The notes beneath the pieces were generated by a model. That model saw nothing but the letters and a program-made list of their open reading frames with translations, had not been told where the DNA came from and did not search any database. Shown piece after piece: positions 31,642 through 40,097 of a DNA stretch of 64,000 bases. Made by a program: the position numbers and the translations under genes. Each line of letters starts with the position of its first letter. The first letter of the stretch is position 1. The DNA comes from Eubacteriaceae bacterium CHKCI004 (GTDB lineage Bacteria > Bacillota > Clostridia > Lachnospirales > Lachnospiraceae), in the NCBI GenBank assembly GCA_900016875.1, contig FCNR01000017.1, positions 62,001 to 126,000 on the forward strand, in the 5' to 3' direction.

Positions 31642-31686
31642 GTTTGATAATTAGTTTTGGTTTGATATAGATATAGAGGTGCAAGA

Positions 31687-33000
31687 ATGGAACAGTATAT
31701 TATTAAGGGTGGTACTCCGTTAGTTGGTGAAGTGGTGATCGGAGGTGCCAAGAACGCAGCACTGGGAATTTTGGCGGCAGCCATCATGACAGACGGGCAG
31801 TGTCTCATCGACAATATGCCGAATGTCAGGGATACGAATGTTCTGCTTCAGGCCATGGAGCAGATCGGGGCCACAGTGGTCCGCAAAGGTGACAATGAAG
31901 TTTTGATCAGCGGTAAATATATCGATTCCAGCGGGGAACTGCTGGTGGATAATGAATATATAAGAAAGATTCGGGCGTCCTACTACTTAATAGGTGCCCT
32001 TCTGGGCAAGTATAAGAAGGCGAAGGTCGTTCTGCCGGGCGGATGTGAGATCGGAAGCCGGCCGATCGACCAGCATATTAAGGGATTCCGTGCGCTGGGC
32101 GCCGAGGTAAAGATTGAGCACGGCATCATTATGGTTGACGCGGAGGAGCTGCGGGGCAGCCACATCTATCTTGATGTGGTATCTGTCGGTGCGACCATCA
32201 ATATCATGATGGCGGCATCGCTGGCTCATGGCAACACCATCATTGAGAACGCGGCCAAGGAGCCGCATATTGTGGATGTTGCCAATTTCCTGAACAGCAT
32301 GGGCGCCAGCATCAAAGGTGCGGGAACCGATGTGATCCGTATCAAAGGTGTGGAGAAGTTCCACGATACGGAGTATTCGATCATCCCGGACCAGATTGAG
32401 GCGGGAACCTTTATGATGGCAGCAGCGGCGACAAGAGGAGACGTTCTTATCAAGAATGTCATTCCGAAACATCTGGAAGCGATTTCTGCCAAGCTCAGCG
32501 AGATCGGTGCAGAGGTGGAGGAATCTGATGACGCTGTGCGGGTTGTGGCAACCCGCAGGCTGAAACACACCCAGATCAAGACGCTGCCGTATCCGGGATT
32601 CCCGACAGATATGCAGCCGCAGATTGCGGTGACTCTGGGACTGTCCAAGGGAACCAGCATCATTACGGAAAGTATTTTTGAAAACCGGTTCCGCTACGTG
32701 GAGGAGATGCGCCGCATGGGCGCCAACATTAAAGTGGTTGACGGTAATACGGCTATTATTTCCGGTGTGGAGAAGTACACAGGAGCTACTGTGGAGACGC
32801 CGGACCTTCGTGCAGGAGCGGCTCTCGTGATTGCCGGACTGGCAGCAGAGGGATATACGACGGTGACGCAGATTGGCTATATCCAGAGAGGTTACGAACG
32901 CTTTGATGAGAAATTGCGCGCGCTCGGAGGCATGATTGAAAAAGTGGATTCCGAGAAGGACGCCAATAAGTTTATTTTTAAGACCGGAACGGTCAGCTAA
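31687..33000 (+). CDS. murA: UDP-N-acetylglucosamine 1-carboxyvinyltransferase
   Basis: Transfers enolpyruvate from PEP to UDP-GlcNAc, the first committed step of peptidoglycan synthesis and the target of fosfomycin. 437 residues in the inside-out alpha/beta barrel fold. Seen: GGAKNAALGILAAAIM at the N-terminus with the conserved Lys-Asn pair, the active-site loop GGCEIGSRPIDQHI in which the catalytic residue is Cys (fosfomycin-sensitive form), and FPTDMQPQ. The start follows AGAGGTG. metK follows 13 bp downstream. Its leader is discussed separately. Confidence 0.96.
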   Translation: MEQYIIKGGTPLVGEVVIGGAKNAALGILAAAIMTDGQCLIDNMPNVRDTNVLLQAMEQIGATVVRKGDNEVLISGKYIDSSGELLVDNEYIRKIRASYYLIGALLGKYKKAKVVLPGGCEIGSRPIDQHIKGFRALGAEVKIEHGIIMVDAEELRGSHIYLDVVSVGATINIMMAASLAHGNTIIENAAKEPHIVDVANFLNSMGASIKGAGTDVIRIKGVEKFHDTEYSIIPDQIEAGTFMMAAAATRGDVLIKNVIPKHLEAISAKLSEIGAEVEESDDAVRVVATRRLKHTQIKTLPYPGFPTDMQPQIAVTLGLSKGTSIITESIFENRFRYVEEMRRMGANIKVVDGNTAIISGVEKYTGATVETPDLRAGAALVIAGLAAEGYTTVTQIGYIQRGYERFDEKLRALGGMIEKVDSEKDANKFIFKTGTVS

Positions 33001-33013
33001 GGAGTGAAGGAAA

Positions 33014-34204
33014 ATGGAAAGAGTGTTGTTTACTTCTGAATCCGTGACAGAAGGACATCCGGATAAGATGTGCGACCAGGTTTCAGATGCGATTTTAGAT
33101 GCGTTGATGGAGAAAGACCCGATGAGCCGTGTGGCCTGTGAGACAGCTATGACGACAGGTCTGGTGCTTGTCATGGGAGAGGTGACCACCAATGCGTACG
33201 TGGACATTCAGAAGATTGTTCGTGATACGGTAAAAGAGATTGGATATACCAGAGGTAAATACGGTTTTGACGCAGATACCTGCGGCGTGATCGTTGCCCT
33301 TGATGAGCAGTCTCCGGATATTGCCATGGGCGTTGACAAAGCGCTGGAGGCGAAGGAGAATAAGATGTCCGATGAGGAGCTGGAAGCTATCGGAGCCGGC
33401 GACCAGGGTATGATGTTCGGTTACGCTACCAATGAGACAGAAGAATATATGCCTTACCCGATCGCTCTTGCCCATAAACTGGCGCTTCAGCTTACCAAGG
33501 TAAGAAAAGACGGTACTCTGCCGTATCTTCGTCCGGACGGTAAGACGCAGGTTACCGTTGAGTACGACGAGAATGGCAAGCCTGCCCGCCTGGACGCTGT
33601 GGTTCTTTCCACACAGCATGACCCGGATGTGACGCAGGAGCAGATTCATGAGGACATTAAGAAATATGTGTTCGACGCCATCATTCCGCAGGACATGGTG
33701 GACGAGGATACCAAATACTTCATTAATCCGACAGGACGTTTCGTTATCGGTGGACCGCACGGTGACAGCGGACTGACAGGACGTAAGATTATCGTAGATA
33801 CTTATGGCGGATACGCCCGTCACGGCGGCGGTGCTTTCTCCGGAAAGGACTGTACCAAGGTAGACCGTTCCGCGGCGTACGCGGCAAGATACGTGGCAAA
33901 GAACATCGTGGCAGCCGGTCTGGCTGACAAATGTGAGATTCAGTTATCTTACGCCATCGGCGTTGCTCAGCCGACGTCCATCATGGTAGATACCTTTGGA
34001 ACCGGAAAATTATCTGAGGAGAAACTGGTGGATATCATTCGCGAGCATTTTGATCTGCGTCCGGCAGGCATTATCAAGATGCTTGATCTTAGACGTCCGA
34101 TCTACAAACAGACAGCCGCTTACGGACATTTTGGACGTAATGATCTTGATCTTCCGTGGGAGAAGCTGGACAAGGTGGACATGCTGAAAGCATATCTGGC
34201 GTAA
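33014..34204 (+). CDS. metK: S-adenosylmethionine synthetase
   Basis: Makes S-adenosylmethionine from methionine and ATP. 396 residues, usual length. Seen: [20 protein letters not shown], the signature [12 protein letters not shown] and the P-loop-like [16 protein letters not shown]. The start follows AAGGAGTGAAGG. It shares a transcript with murA, which is an uncommon pairing; metK in Firmicutes is usually alone behind an S-box. A terminator stands 46 bp after the stop. Confidence 0.97.
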   Translation: MERVLFTSESVTEGHPDKMCDQVSDAILDALMEKDPMSRVACETAMTTGLVLVMGEVTTNAYVDIQKIVRDTVKEIGYTRGKYGFDADTCGVIVALDEQSPDIAMGVDKALEAKENKMSDEELEAIGAGDQGMMFGYATNETEEYMPYPIALAHKLALQLTKVRKDGTLPYLRPDGKTQVTVEYDENGKPARLDAVVLSTQHDPDVTQEQIHEDIKKYVFDAIIPQDMVDEDTKYFINPTGRFVIGGPHGDSGLTGRKIIVDTYGGYARHGGGAFSGKDCTKVDRSAAYAARYVAKNIVAAGLADKCEIQLSYAIGVAQPTSIMVDTFGTGKLSEEKLVDIIREHFDLRPAGIIKMLDLRRPIYKQTAAYGHFGRNDLDLPWEKLDKVDMLKAYLA

Positions 34205-34250
34205 GGCAGATGCCGGAGGGCACATATTATAATTTGATCAATGAAAATGA

Positions 34251-34296
34251 ACTTCCTGCTGTTGGAGAGATCTCGCGGCAGGAAGTACTTTTTTGT
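34251..34296 (+). terminator. Terminator after metK
   Basis: Arms ACTTCCTGC / GCAGGAAGT followed by ACTTTTTTG. Confidence 0.85.
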
Positions 34297-34352
34297 TGGA
34301 GGGAATTCTGAGGGAATTCCAGTCAGCAAAAAGATTCACAGGAGTTAAGAAT

Positions 34353-35174
34353 ATGGGAAAATACAAATTGATAGCTTTGGATATGGATGGAACTCTTCTG
34401 AATTCCAAAAAGCAGATAACAGACGGCACGAAAAAAATGATCCGCCGTGCGGCGGAAGAGGGCAAGATCGTGGCGCTTTCCACCGGGAGAGGGCTGGCGG
34501 AACTGCATGAATATCTGGAACAGGTTCCGGAAGTGCGTTATCTGGATTGTACCAGCGGAGCCGTTGTGTATGACTGTCAGGAGAAAAAGGTGATAGCCCG
34601 CCAGACGATTTCTGTCAGCGATATGGAGAAGCTGATGGAGATAGCCAGTCAGGAGGATGTGATGGTACATTTCCTGTCTGAACGGTCCATCGTGCAGAAA
34701 GACAAGGTGGAGAAGATGGAAGAGTATCACATGGGGATTTATAAGACGATGTTTGAGACGAAGGCGGATCACTATGAGGATATCTTCAGGTTTTACAGCG
34801 ATAATCCGGTGCCTATGGAGAAATGCAATATCTATCACCATACGCCGGAGGAGCGGACTGTCACCGAAGAGAAAATAAAGGCGGCAGGACTTCCGGTGGT
34901 CATGGTTCACGCGGAGGAGACCTCCCTTGAGATTACGGCTGAAGGAGTTAACAAGGCAGCCGGCCTTTTAGCGCTCTGCCGTCATCTGGACATTTCTCCG
35001 GAAGAGACCATCGTGGTGGGCGATGCGGACAACGACAAAGAGGTACTGCAGACAGCCGGCCTTGCCATTGCCATGGGCAATGCGGCGGATCACATCAAGG
35101 CGCTGGCCGATGTGGTGGTGGCGGACTGTGATCACGACGGATGCGCGGAAGCTATCGAGAAGTATCTGCTGTAA
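34353..35174 (+). CDS. Cof-type HAD-IIB phosphatase
   Basis: 273 residues. Sugar-phosphate phosphatase of the haloacid dehalogenase superfamily. Seen: motif I ALDMDGTLLNSKKQ, motif II STGRGLAELHE, and motif IV GDADNDKEVLQTAGLAIAMGNAA; cap type C2B between them. The start at 34353 follows AGGAG; the frame extends 20 codons upstream into the metK terminator region. A paralog lies at 21204. Substrate unknown. Confidence 0.92.
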   Translation: MGKYKLIALDMDGTLLNSKKQITDGTKKMIRRAAEEGKIVALSTGRGLAELHEYLEQVPEVRYLDCTSGAVVYDCQEKKVIARQTISVSDMEKLMEIASQEDVMVHFLSERSIVQKDKVEKMEEYHMGIYKTMFETKADHYEDIFRFYSDNPVPMEKCNIYHHTPEERTVTEEKIKAAGLPVVMVHAEETSLEITAEGVNKAAGLLALCRHLDISPEETIVVGDADNDKEVLQTAGLAIAMGNAADHIKALADVVVADCDHDGCAEAIEKYLL

Positions 35175-35202
35175 ATATTTTCAAAAAATCCCAATCTTTT
35201 TA

Positions 35203-35231
35203 TTTACGAAACGCTCCGGGGATGGTATAGT
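35203..35231 (+). promoter_or_regulatory. Predicted promoter of the pantothenate operon
   Basis: TTTACG at 35203-35208, a 17-bp spacer and TATAGT at 35226-35231. The spacer contains ACGCTCCG, whose reverse complement recurs at 35322-35329. Confidence 0.55.
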
Positions 35232-35244
35232 GTAAAGGCAGCGT

Positions 35245-35310
35245 CATGGATGGTATTCGGAAGAAACCATACCGCGTGCAGCACGGATAAATATTGAGCT
35301 TATATCCATG
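35245..35310 (+). promoter_or_regulatory. Folded leader upstream of the pantothenate operon
   Basis: CATGGAT (35245-35251) can pair with ATCCATG (35304-35310). It encloses GGTAT (35252-35256) with ATACC (35269-35273) and the small stem CGTG-CAG-CACG. A bulged hairpin in front of pan genes recalls the described pan RNA motif, but I cannot confirm the match without a covariance model. Confidence 0.35.
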
Positions 35311-35355
35311 GGAATGAGACTCGGAGCGTCACTTTACGAAAGTAAGGTGATAAGA

Positions 35356-36204
35356 ATGCATACAGGAATTATAGGCGCGGGGAAGGTTGGATGTTCCCTC
35401 GCCAAATATTTTGTGTTACGTGGCCTGAGTTTATCAGGCTTTTTTGATGCCGATAAAAATGCGGCCAGAACAGCGGCGGACTTTGCCGGAACAGATTTTG
35501 AAGAGAAACTTGAAGATTTGGTCAGAAAAAGTGACGCTCTGTTTTTGACAGTCCCGGACGGTCTGATCACCACGGTGTGGAATCAGATCAGGGAACTTCC
35601 CATTGAAGGTAAATATATTTGTCATTGCAGCGGTGCTCTGTCTGCGGAGGATGCCTTTCCGGGCATAGCGGACAGAGGAGCCTTCGGATATTCTATCCAT
35701 CCGCTCTTTGCGGTCAGCGACCGGTTTCATTCGTACAAAGAGCTTTCAGACGCATATTTCACAATTGAAGGAGATAAGCGGCATCTCGAAGAGGTGAGAG
35801 ACCTTTTTCAGTCTTTCGGGAATCCGGTCCGTCTCATCGAGGCGGAGGATAAGGTCAAATACCATTGTGCCGCGGCCATCTGCAGCAATCAGGTGATCGC
35901 CCTGATCCAGGAAAGTCTGGATCTGCTTTCTGGCTGCGGTTTTGATGAGGAGAGTGCTCTTGCAGCTCTCAGGCCTCTGATCTCGGGAAATGTAAACAAG
36001 GTTCTCGCCGGTGGCTGCGCTGCCAGTCTCACCGGGCCGGTGGAACGAGGCGATGTGCGGACCGTGCAGAAACATCTGGACTGCCTGGACGAGGAAGACA
36101 GGAAGCTGTATGCGCTTCTGTCGCGAAAACTGCTCTCCGTGGCTGGCAGGAAAAATCCCGACAGGAATTATGGAGAGCTTGAGGCGCTGCTGCGGGAAAT
36201 GTGA
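35356..36204 (+). CDS. Rossmann-fold/DUF2520 protein, probable alternative ketopantoate reductase
   Basis: 282 residues. The N-terminal NAD(P)-binding fold ([17 protein letters not shown], then FFDADKNAA and [10 protein letters not shown]) is followed by a helical DUF2520 domain ([31 protein letters not shown]). It heads an operon with panB, panC, panD and coaBC, and no panE is seen. PanG, a non-homologous-type ketopantoate reductase described in Francisella and reported in some Firmicutes, has to my knowledge this architecture, so I infer that it reduces ketopantoate to pantoate with NADPH. The start at 35356 follows AAGGTGA; an earlier in-frame ATG at 35308 lies in the leader. Confidence 0.75.
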   Translation: MHTGIIGAGKVGCSLAKYFVLRGLSLSGFFDADKNAARTAADFAGTDFEEKLEDLVRKSDALFLTVPDGLITTVWNQIRELPIEGKYICHCSGALSAEDAFPGIADRGAFGYSIHPLFAVSDRFHSYKELSDAYFTIEGDKRHLEEVRDLFQSFGNPVRLIEAEDKVKYHCAAAICSNQVIALIQESLDLLSGCGFDEESALAALRPLISGNVNKVLAGGCAASLTGPVERGDVRTVQKHLDCLDEEDRKLYALLSRKLLSVAGRKNPDRNYGELEALLREM

Positions 36205-36280
36205 CGGCGGCAGACTGGAAGGAAAAATGCTGCGGCAAGAGCCGGAGACATGCGGAAAAGAATTTGGGAGGTATCAATTC

Positions 36281-37108
36281 ATGAAAAACACAGTGACAAC
36301 ATTTCAGCAGATGAAAGAAAAAGGCGAAAAAATTTCCATGCTGACGGCCTATGATTATTCCACAGCGAAGCTGGTGGACGAGGCCGGTGTGAACTCTATT
36401 CTGGTGGGAGATTCTCTGGGAAATGTAATGCTTGGCTATGAGGATACCATCGCTGTGACGGTGGAAGATATGATTCATCACGGCAGGGCGGTGGCAAAAG
36501 GGGCGAAAAATGCTTTGGTCGTTGTGGACATGCCGTTCATGTCCTATCAGACTTCGGTCTACGACGCAGTGGTCAATGCGGGACGCATTATGAAAGAAAC
36601 CCATTGCGGCGCTGTCAAACTGGAGGGTGGCGCGGTGGTCTGCCCGCAGATCAAGGCCATTGTGGACGCGTCCATTCCGGTGTGCGCGCATCTGGGTCTG
36701 ACGCCGCAGTCCATCAATGCATTCGGCGGCTTCAAAGTACAGGGAAAGACGGTGGAAGCCGCGCAGAAGCTCATTGACGACGCCAAAGCGGTGGAAGCCG
36801 CGGGAGCATTCGCGGTAGTGCTGGAGTGTGTGCCGGCCAAGCTTGCCAAGCTGGTTTCCGAGGCAGTCTCCATCCCGACCATCGGCATCGGCGCCGGCAA
36901 CGGCTGTGACGGACAGGTTCTGGTCTATGCCGACATGCTCGCCATGTTTTCTGATTTCTGTCCGAAGTTTGTGCGCAAGTTTGCCAATGTGGGCGAGATC
37001 ATGAGCCAGGCGTTTAAGGACTACGACGCCGCGGTCAAGGATGGCTCTTTCCCGGCGGAAGAGCACACCTATAAGATTGATGATGAAGTGATTGAAAAAT
37101 TATACTAG
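36281..37108 (+). CDS. panB: 3-methyl-2-oxobutanoate hydroxymethyltransferase
   Basis: Converts ketoisovalerate and methylene-tetrahydrofolate to ketopantoate, the first step of pantothenate synthesis. 275 residues, TIM barrel. Seen: [20 protein letters not shown], the metal-binding [29 protein letters not shown] and [16 protein letters not shown]. The start at 36281 follows GGGAGG; the long frame upstream overlaps the DUF2520 gene and is not coding. panC follows 9 bp later. Confidence 0.96.
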   Translation: MKNTVTTFQQMKEKGEKISMLTAYDYSTAKLVDEAGVNSILVGDSLGNVMLGYEDTIAVTVEDMIHHGRAVAKGAKNALVVVDMPFMSYQTSVYDAVVNAGRIMKETHCGAVKLEGGAVVCPQIKAIVDASIPVCAHLGLTPQSINAFGGFKVQGKTVEAAQKLIDDAKAVEAAGAFAVVLECVPAKLAKLVSEAVSIPTIGIGAGNGCDGQVLVYADMLAMFSDFCPKFVRKFANVGEIMSQAFKDYDAAVKDGSFPAEEHTYKIDDEVIEKLY

Positions 37109-37117
37109 GAGGAAGTT

Positions 37118-37957
37118 ATGCAGATCGCTTATACAGTGAAAGAAGTGAGGGAACAGGTAAAAGCCTGGAGAAAAGAGGGACTCTCCGTTGGCCTGGTGCC
37201 GACCATGGGATATCTTCACGAGGGTCACGCCAGCCTGATAAAAAAGGCAGTGGAAGATAACGACCGGGTGGTGACAAGCATATTTGTGAATCCGACGCAA
37301 TTTGCGCCAACAGAAGATCTGGAAGCCTATCCGAGAGATATGGAGAAAGACAGCAAGCTTTGTGAGACCCTGGGTGTGGATTTGATCTTCCATCCGGAAC
37401 CGGAAGAAATGTACGCACCGGATTTTTGTACCTGGGTGGATATGGATGTTTTATCCAAAACTCTCTGCGGCAAAAGCCGTCCGATACATTTCCGGGGAGT
37501 CTGTACCGTGGTGAGCAAGCTGTTTCATATTGTCACACCGGACAGAGCCTACTTTGGACAAAAGGACGCCCAGCAGCTTGCGATCATACGCCGTATGGTC
37601 CGCGACCTCAATATGGACATTGAGATCGTAGGATGTCCGATCGTCCGGGAAGAAGACGGGCTGGCCAAGAGCTCCAGAAATACATACCTGAACGAAGAAG
37701 AAAGAAAAGCAGCGCTGATACTCAGCCAGTCCATCTTCCTCGGACAAAAAATGGTGCAGGAAGGCGAGACTGACGCTGCAAAAATCAAGGCAGCCATGGT
37801 GGAGAAAATACAGTCCGAGCCCCTCGCCCGCATCGACTACGTGGAAATCGTGGACGGCCTCTCCATGCAGCCGGTGGACACCGTACAGTCCCCGACCCTC
37901 GCGGCCATCGCCGTCTACATCGGAAAAACTAGACTGATAGATAACTTTATTGTATAA
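37118..37957 (+). CDS. panC: Pantothenate synthetase
   Basis: ATP-dependent joining of pantoate and beta-alanine. 279 residues, class I nucleotidyltransferase fold. Seen: VPTMGYLHEGHASLI (the HIGH-type motif), VTSIFVNPTQF, GKSRPIHFRGVCTVV, YFGQKDAQQLAII and a KSSRN segment in the KMSKS position. The start follows TAGGAGG. After the stop a 283-bp gap with repeats separates it from panD. Confidence 0.96.
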   Translation: MQIAYTVKEVREQVKAWRKEGLSVGLVPTMGYLHEGHASLIKKAVEDNDRVVTSIFVNPTQFAPTEDLEAYPRDMEKDSKLCETLGVDLIFHPEPEEMYAPDFCTWVDMDVLSKTLCGKSRPIHFRGVCTVVSKLFHIVTPDRAYFGQKDAQQLAIIRRMVRDLNMDIEIVGCPIVREEDGLAKSSRNTYLNEEERKAALILSQSIFLGQKMVQEGETDAAKIKAAMVEKIQSEPLARIDYVEIVDGLSMQPVDTVQSPTLAAIAVYIGKTRLIDNFIV

Positions 37958-37978
37958 TGAGCCATGCAGCTACGGGTA

Positions 37979-38018
37979 TATGTCGAGCCCTCGTGCTGGC
38001 ACGAATGGGCAAGACATA
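37979..38018. repeat. Large hairpin between panC and panD
   Basis: Nested arms TATGTC/GACATA, GCCC/GGGC and CGTGC/GCACG around a 2-nt loop, 22 bp after the panC stop. The design resembles the 50-nt elements at 939, 6726 and 47224, but the sequence is only partly alike. No T-run. Confidence 0.5.
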
Positions 38019-38034
38019 TGGCTGGAGCTATAGG

Positions 38035-38228
38035 GCGAATGCCCTAACCGAGATGAGCGGAGCGAATCGAGGTGCATGGCGGGAGCCGGGGCACCAAGGA
38101 AACGCAGGCGAATGCCCTAACCGAGATGAGCGGAGCGAATCGAGGTGCATGGCGGGAGCCGGAGCACCAAGGAAACGCAGGCGAATGCCCTAACCGAGAT
38201 GAGCGGAGCGAATCGAGGTGCATGGCGG
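38035..38228. repeat. 73-bp tandem repeat, 2.66 copies
   Basis: Units at 38035-38107 and 38108-38180 differ by one base (a G/A change in GCCGGGGCACC); a third partial copy covers 38181-38228 and ends 12 bp before the panD start. Each unit begins GCGAATGCCCTAACCGAGAT. Because 73 is not a multiple of three, the open frames through it change register from unit to unit, so I reject coding. The repeat brings copies of an ATG-containing segment close to the panD ribosome site. Confidence 0.92.
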
Positions 38229-38240
38229 AAAGGAATATTC

Positions 38241-38633
38241 ATGCAGATCAATATGTTAAAAGCAAAGATCCATCGCGCCACGGTAACACAGGCGGAACTT
38301 GATTACGTGGGCAGTATCACGGTGGATGAAGATTTACTGGATGCCGCCGGAATTTTAGAATATGAAAAAGTACAGATTGTGGATATTAATAATGGAAATC
38401 GTTTCGAGACTTACACCATTGCCGGAGAACGGGGCAGCGGGGTCATGTGCTTAAACGGAGCGGCAGCAAGATGCGTCAGCGTTCACGATAAGATTATTCT
38501 TATGGCTTATGCGGATATGACGCCGGAAGAGGCCAAAGAGCACAGGCCAACAGTTGTTTTTGTTGATGATAAGAACTCGGTGCATCGCATTACCAGCTAT
38601 GAGAAACATGGCCGTCTCAGCGATATGGAGTAG
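38241..38633 (+). CDS. panD: Aspartate 1-decarboxylase (precursor)
   Basis: Makes beta-alanine from aspartate for pantothenate. 130 residues. The proenzyme cuts itself between Gly and Ser in YVGSITVD to form the pyruvoyl group on the Ser; also seen are [22 protein letters not shown] and [19 protein letters not shown]. The start at 38241 has AAAGGA upstream; MLKAKIH at 38253 is an alternative. The tandem repeat before it separates it from panC, so it may have its own translation control. Confidence 0.95.
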   Translation: MQINMLKAKIHRATVTQAELDYVGSITVDEDLLDAAGILEYEKVQIVDINNGNRFETYTIAGERGSGVMCLNGAAARCVSVHDKIILMAYADMTPEEAKEHRPTVVFVDDKNSVHRITSYEKHGRLSDME

Positions 38634-38683
38634 GGATATCCGCATGGGAATATAAGACCCTGAAGAAAAGGAATGTGGAGACT

Positions 38684-39886
38684 ATGTTAAAAGGAAAAAC
38701 AGTTGTATTAGGAGTGACAGGGAGCATCGCCGCCTATAAAATTGCCAATCTGGCAAGTATGCTTGTGAAGGCACATTGTGATGTTCATGTTATTATGACG
38801 AAGAACGCAACAAACTTTATCAATCCGATCACATTTGAAACACTGACGAATCATAAATGTCTGGTAGATACCTTTGACCGGAATTTTGAATTTCAGGTGG
38901 AACATGTTTCGCTGGCGCAGAAAGCCGATCTAATGATGATCGCGCCTGCCTCCGCCAACGTGATCGGAAAGGTGGCTCACGGCATTGCCGACGATATGCT
39001 GACCACGACGATCATGGCCTGTCCCGGAAAGGTGATTTTTTCTCCGGCCATGAATACGCATATGTTTGAGAATCCGATTCTTCAGGATAATCTGGAGACC
39101 CTGAGAAGATATGGATATGAGATTGTGGATCCGGCTGTGGGTTATCTTGCCTGCGGAGATACGGGAGCCGGAAAGATGCCGGAGCCGGAGACGCTGTATC
39201 AGTACATTTTACGAGAGCTTGCCTGCGAGAAGGATATGAAAGGGCTGCATGTTCTTGTGACTGCGGGACCGACCCAGGAGGCCATTGATCCGGTGCGCTA
39301 TATCACCAATCATTCTTCCGGCAAGATGGGATACGCCATCGCCAGAGATGCCATGCTCCGGGGAGCGGAGGTGACGCTGGTGTCGGGGCCGGTTGCCCTT
39401 CCGGCCGTTCCGTTTGTCCATACGGTTCCGGTGACCACCGCGCAGGATATGTTTGAGGCGGTCAGAGATCATCTGGGGAGTCAGGATATTTTGGTGAAAT
39501 CTGCGGCTGTGGCTGATTACCGTCCGTCTCAGGTCAGTGAGGAAAAGGTAAAGAAGTCTGACGGTGAAATGAACATTCCGTTGGAGAGAACACAGGACAT
39601 TCTTGGATATGTGGCTGAGCACCGCCGGGATGATCAGGTCATCTGCGGTTTTTCTATGGAAACCCAGAATATGCTGGAAAATTCCCGGAAAAAACTGAAA
39701 AAGAAAAATCTTGATATGATCGCAGCCAATAATCTGAAAGATGCCGGGGCCGGATTTGCCACGGATACCAATCTTATAACGATTATTATGGAAAAGGAAG
39801 AGAAACAGCTTCCGTTAATGTCAAAAGACGAGGCGGCTCATGAGCTGCTGACCTGCATTCTGGAGTACCGGAAAGACAGGGTGTAG
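38684..39886 (+). CDS. coaBC: Bifunctional phosphopantothenoylcysteine decarboxylase/synthetase
   Basis: 400 residues. The N-terminal flavoprotein half (CoaC, about 1-180) has VTGSIAAYKIANL, the active-site His in FQVEHVSLA, APASANVIGK, PAMNTHMFENP and the Cys in YLACGDTGAGKM. The C-terminal half (CoaB) has VTAGPTQEAIDPVRYITNHSSGKMGYA, SAAVADYRP and the reactive Lys in KVKKSDGEM. It adds cysteine to phosphopantothenate and decarboxylates the product, linking pantothenate synthesis to CoA. It starts 50 bp after panD. The start is ATG 38684; a GTG three codons earlier (38675) is also possible. Confidence 0.95.
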   Translation: MLKGKTVVLGVTGSIAAYKIANLASMLVKAHCDVHVIMTKNATNFINPITFETLTNHKCLVDTFDRNFEFQVEHVSLAQKADLMMIAPASANVIGKVAHGIADDMLTTTIMACPGKVIFSPAMNTHMFENPILQDNLETLRRYGYEIVDPAVGYLACGDTGAGKMPEPETLYQYILRELACEKDMKGLHVLVTAGPTQEAIDPVRYITNHSSGKMGYAIARDAMLRGAEVTLVSGPVALPAVPFVHTVPVTTAQDMFEAVRDHLGSQDILVKSAAVADYRPSQVSEEKVKKSDGEMNIPLERTQDILGYVAEHRRDDQVICGFSMETQNMLENSRKKLKKKNLDMIAANNLKDAGAGFATDTNLITIIMEKEEKQLPLMSKDEAAHELLTCILEYRKDRV

Positions 39887-40097
39887 CGCAGAATTTTATT
39901 GTTTTATAAATATACTGATTTAATTTCACAAAAAAATATAGTGATTTCGGAAAATATAGAAAAAAAGTACAATTAATGCGGAAAATGCATAAACAAATTA
40001 TTAAAATTAGAAGAAAAAAGCAGAATGATATGTTATAATATACTGTGTTGCCGGGAATTGCATGAAAAAATGAAAGCAAGGTGCATGGAGAAATATT

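Noticed and set aside
35252-35285. A T-box-like TACCGCG string in the pantothenate leader.
   Set aside because: Only the last bases of the T-box core match; the essential GGTGG before it is absent and no tRNA-ligase or amino-acid gene follows.
38035-38240. Open frames with repeated peptides (MHGGSRGTKET-like) through the panC-panD gap.
   Set aside because: They arise from 73-bp tandem repeats; the unit is not a multiple of three, so each copy is read in a different frame. panD's own ribosome site and start lie after the repeats.
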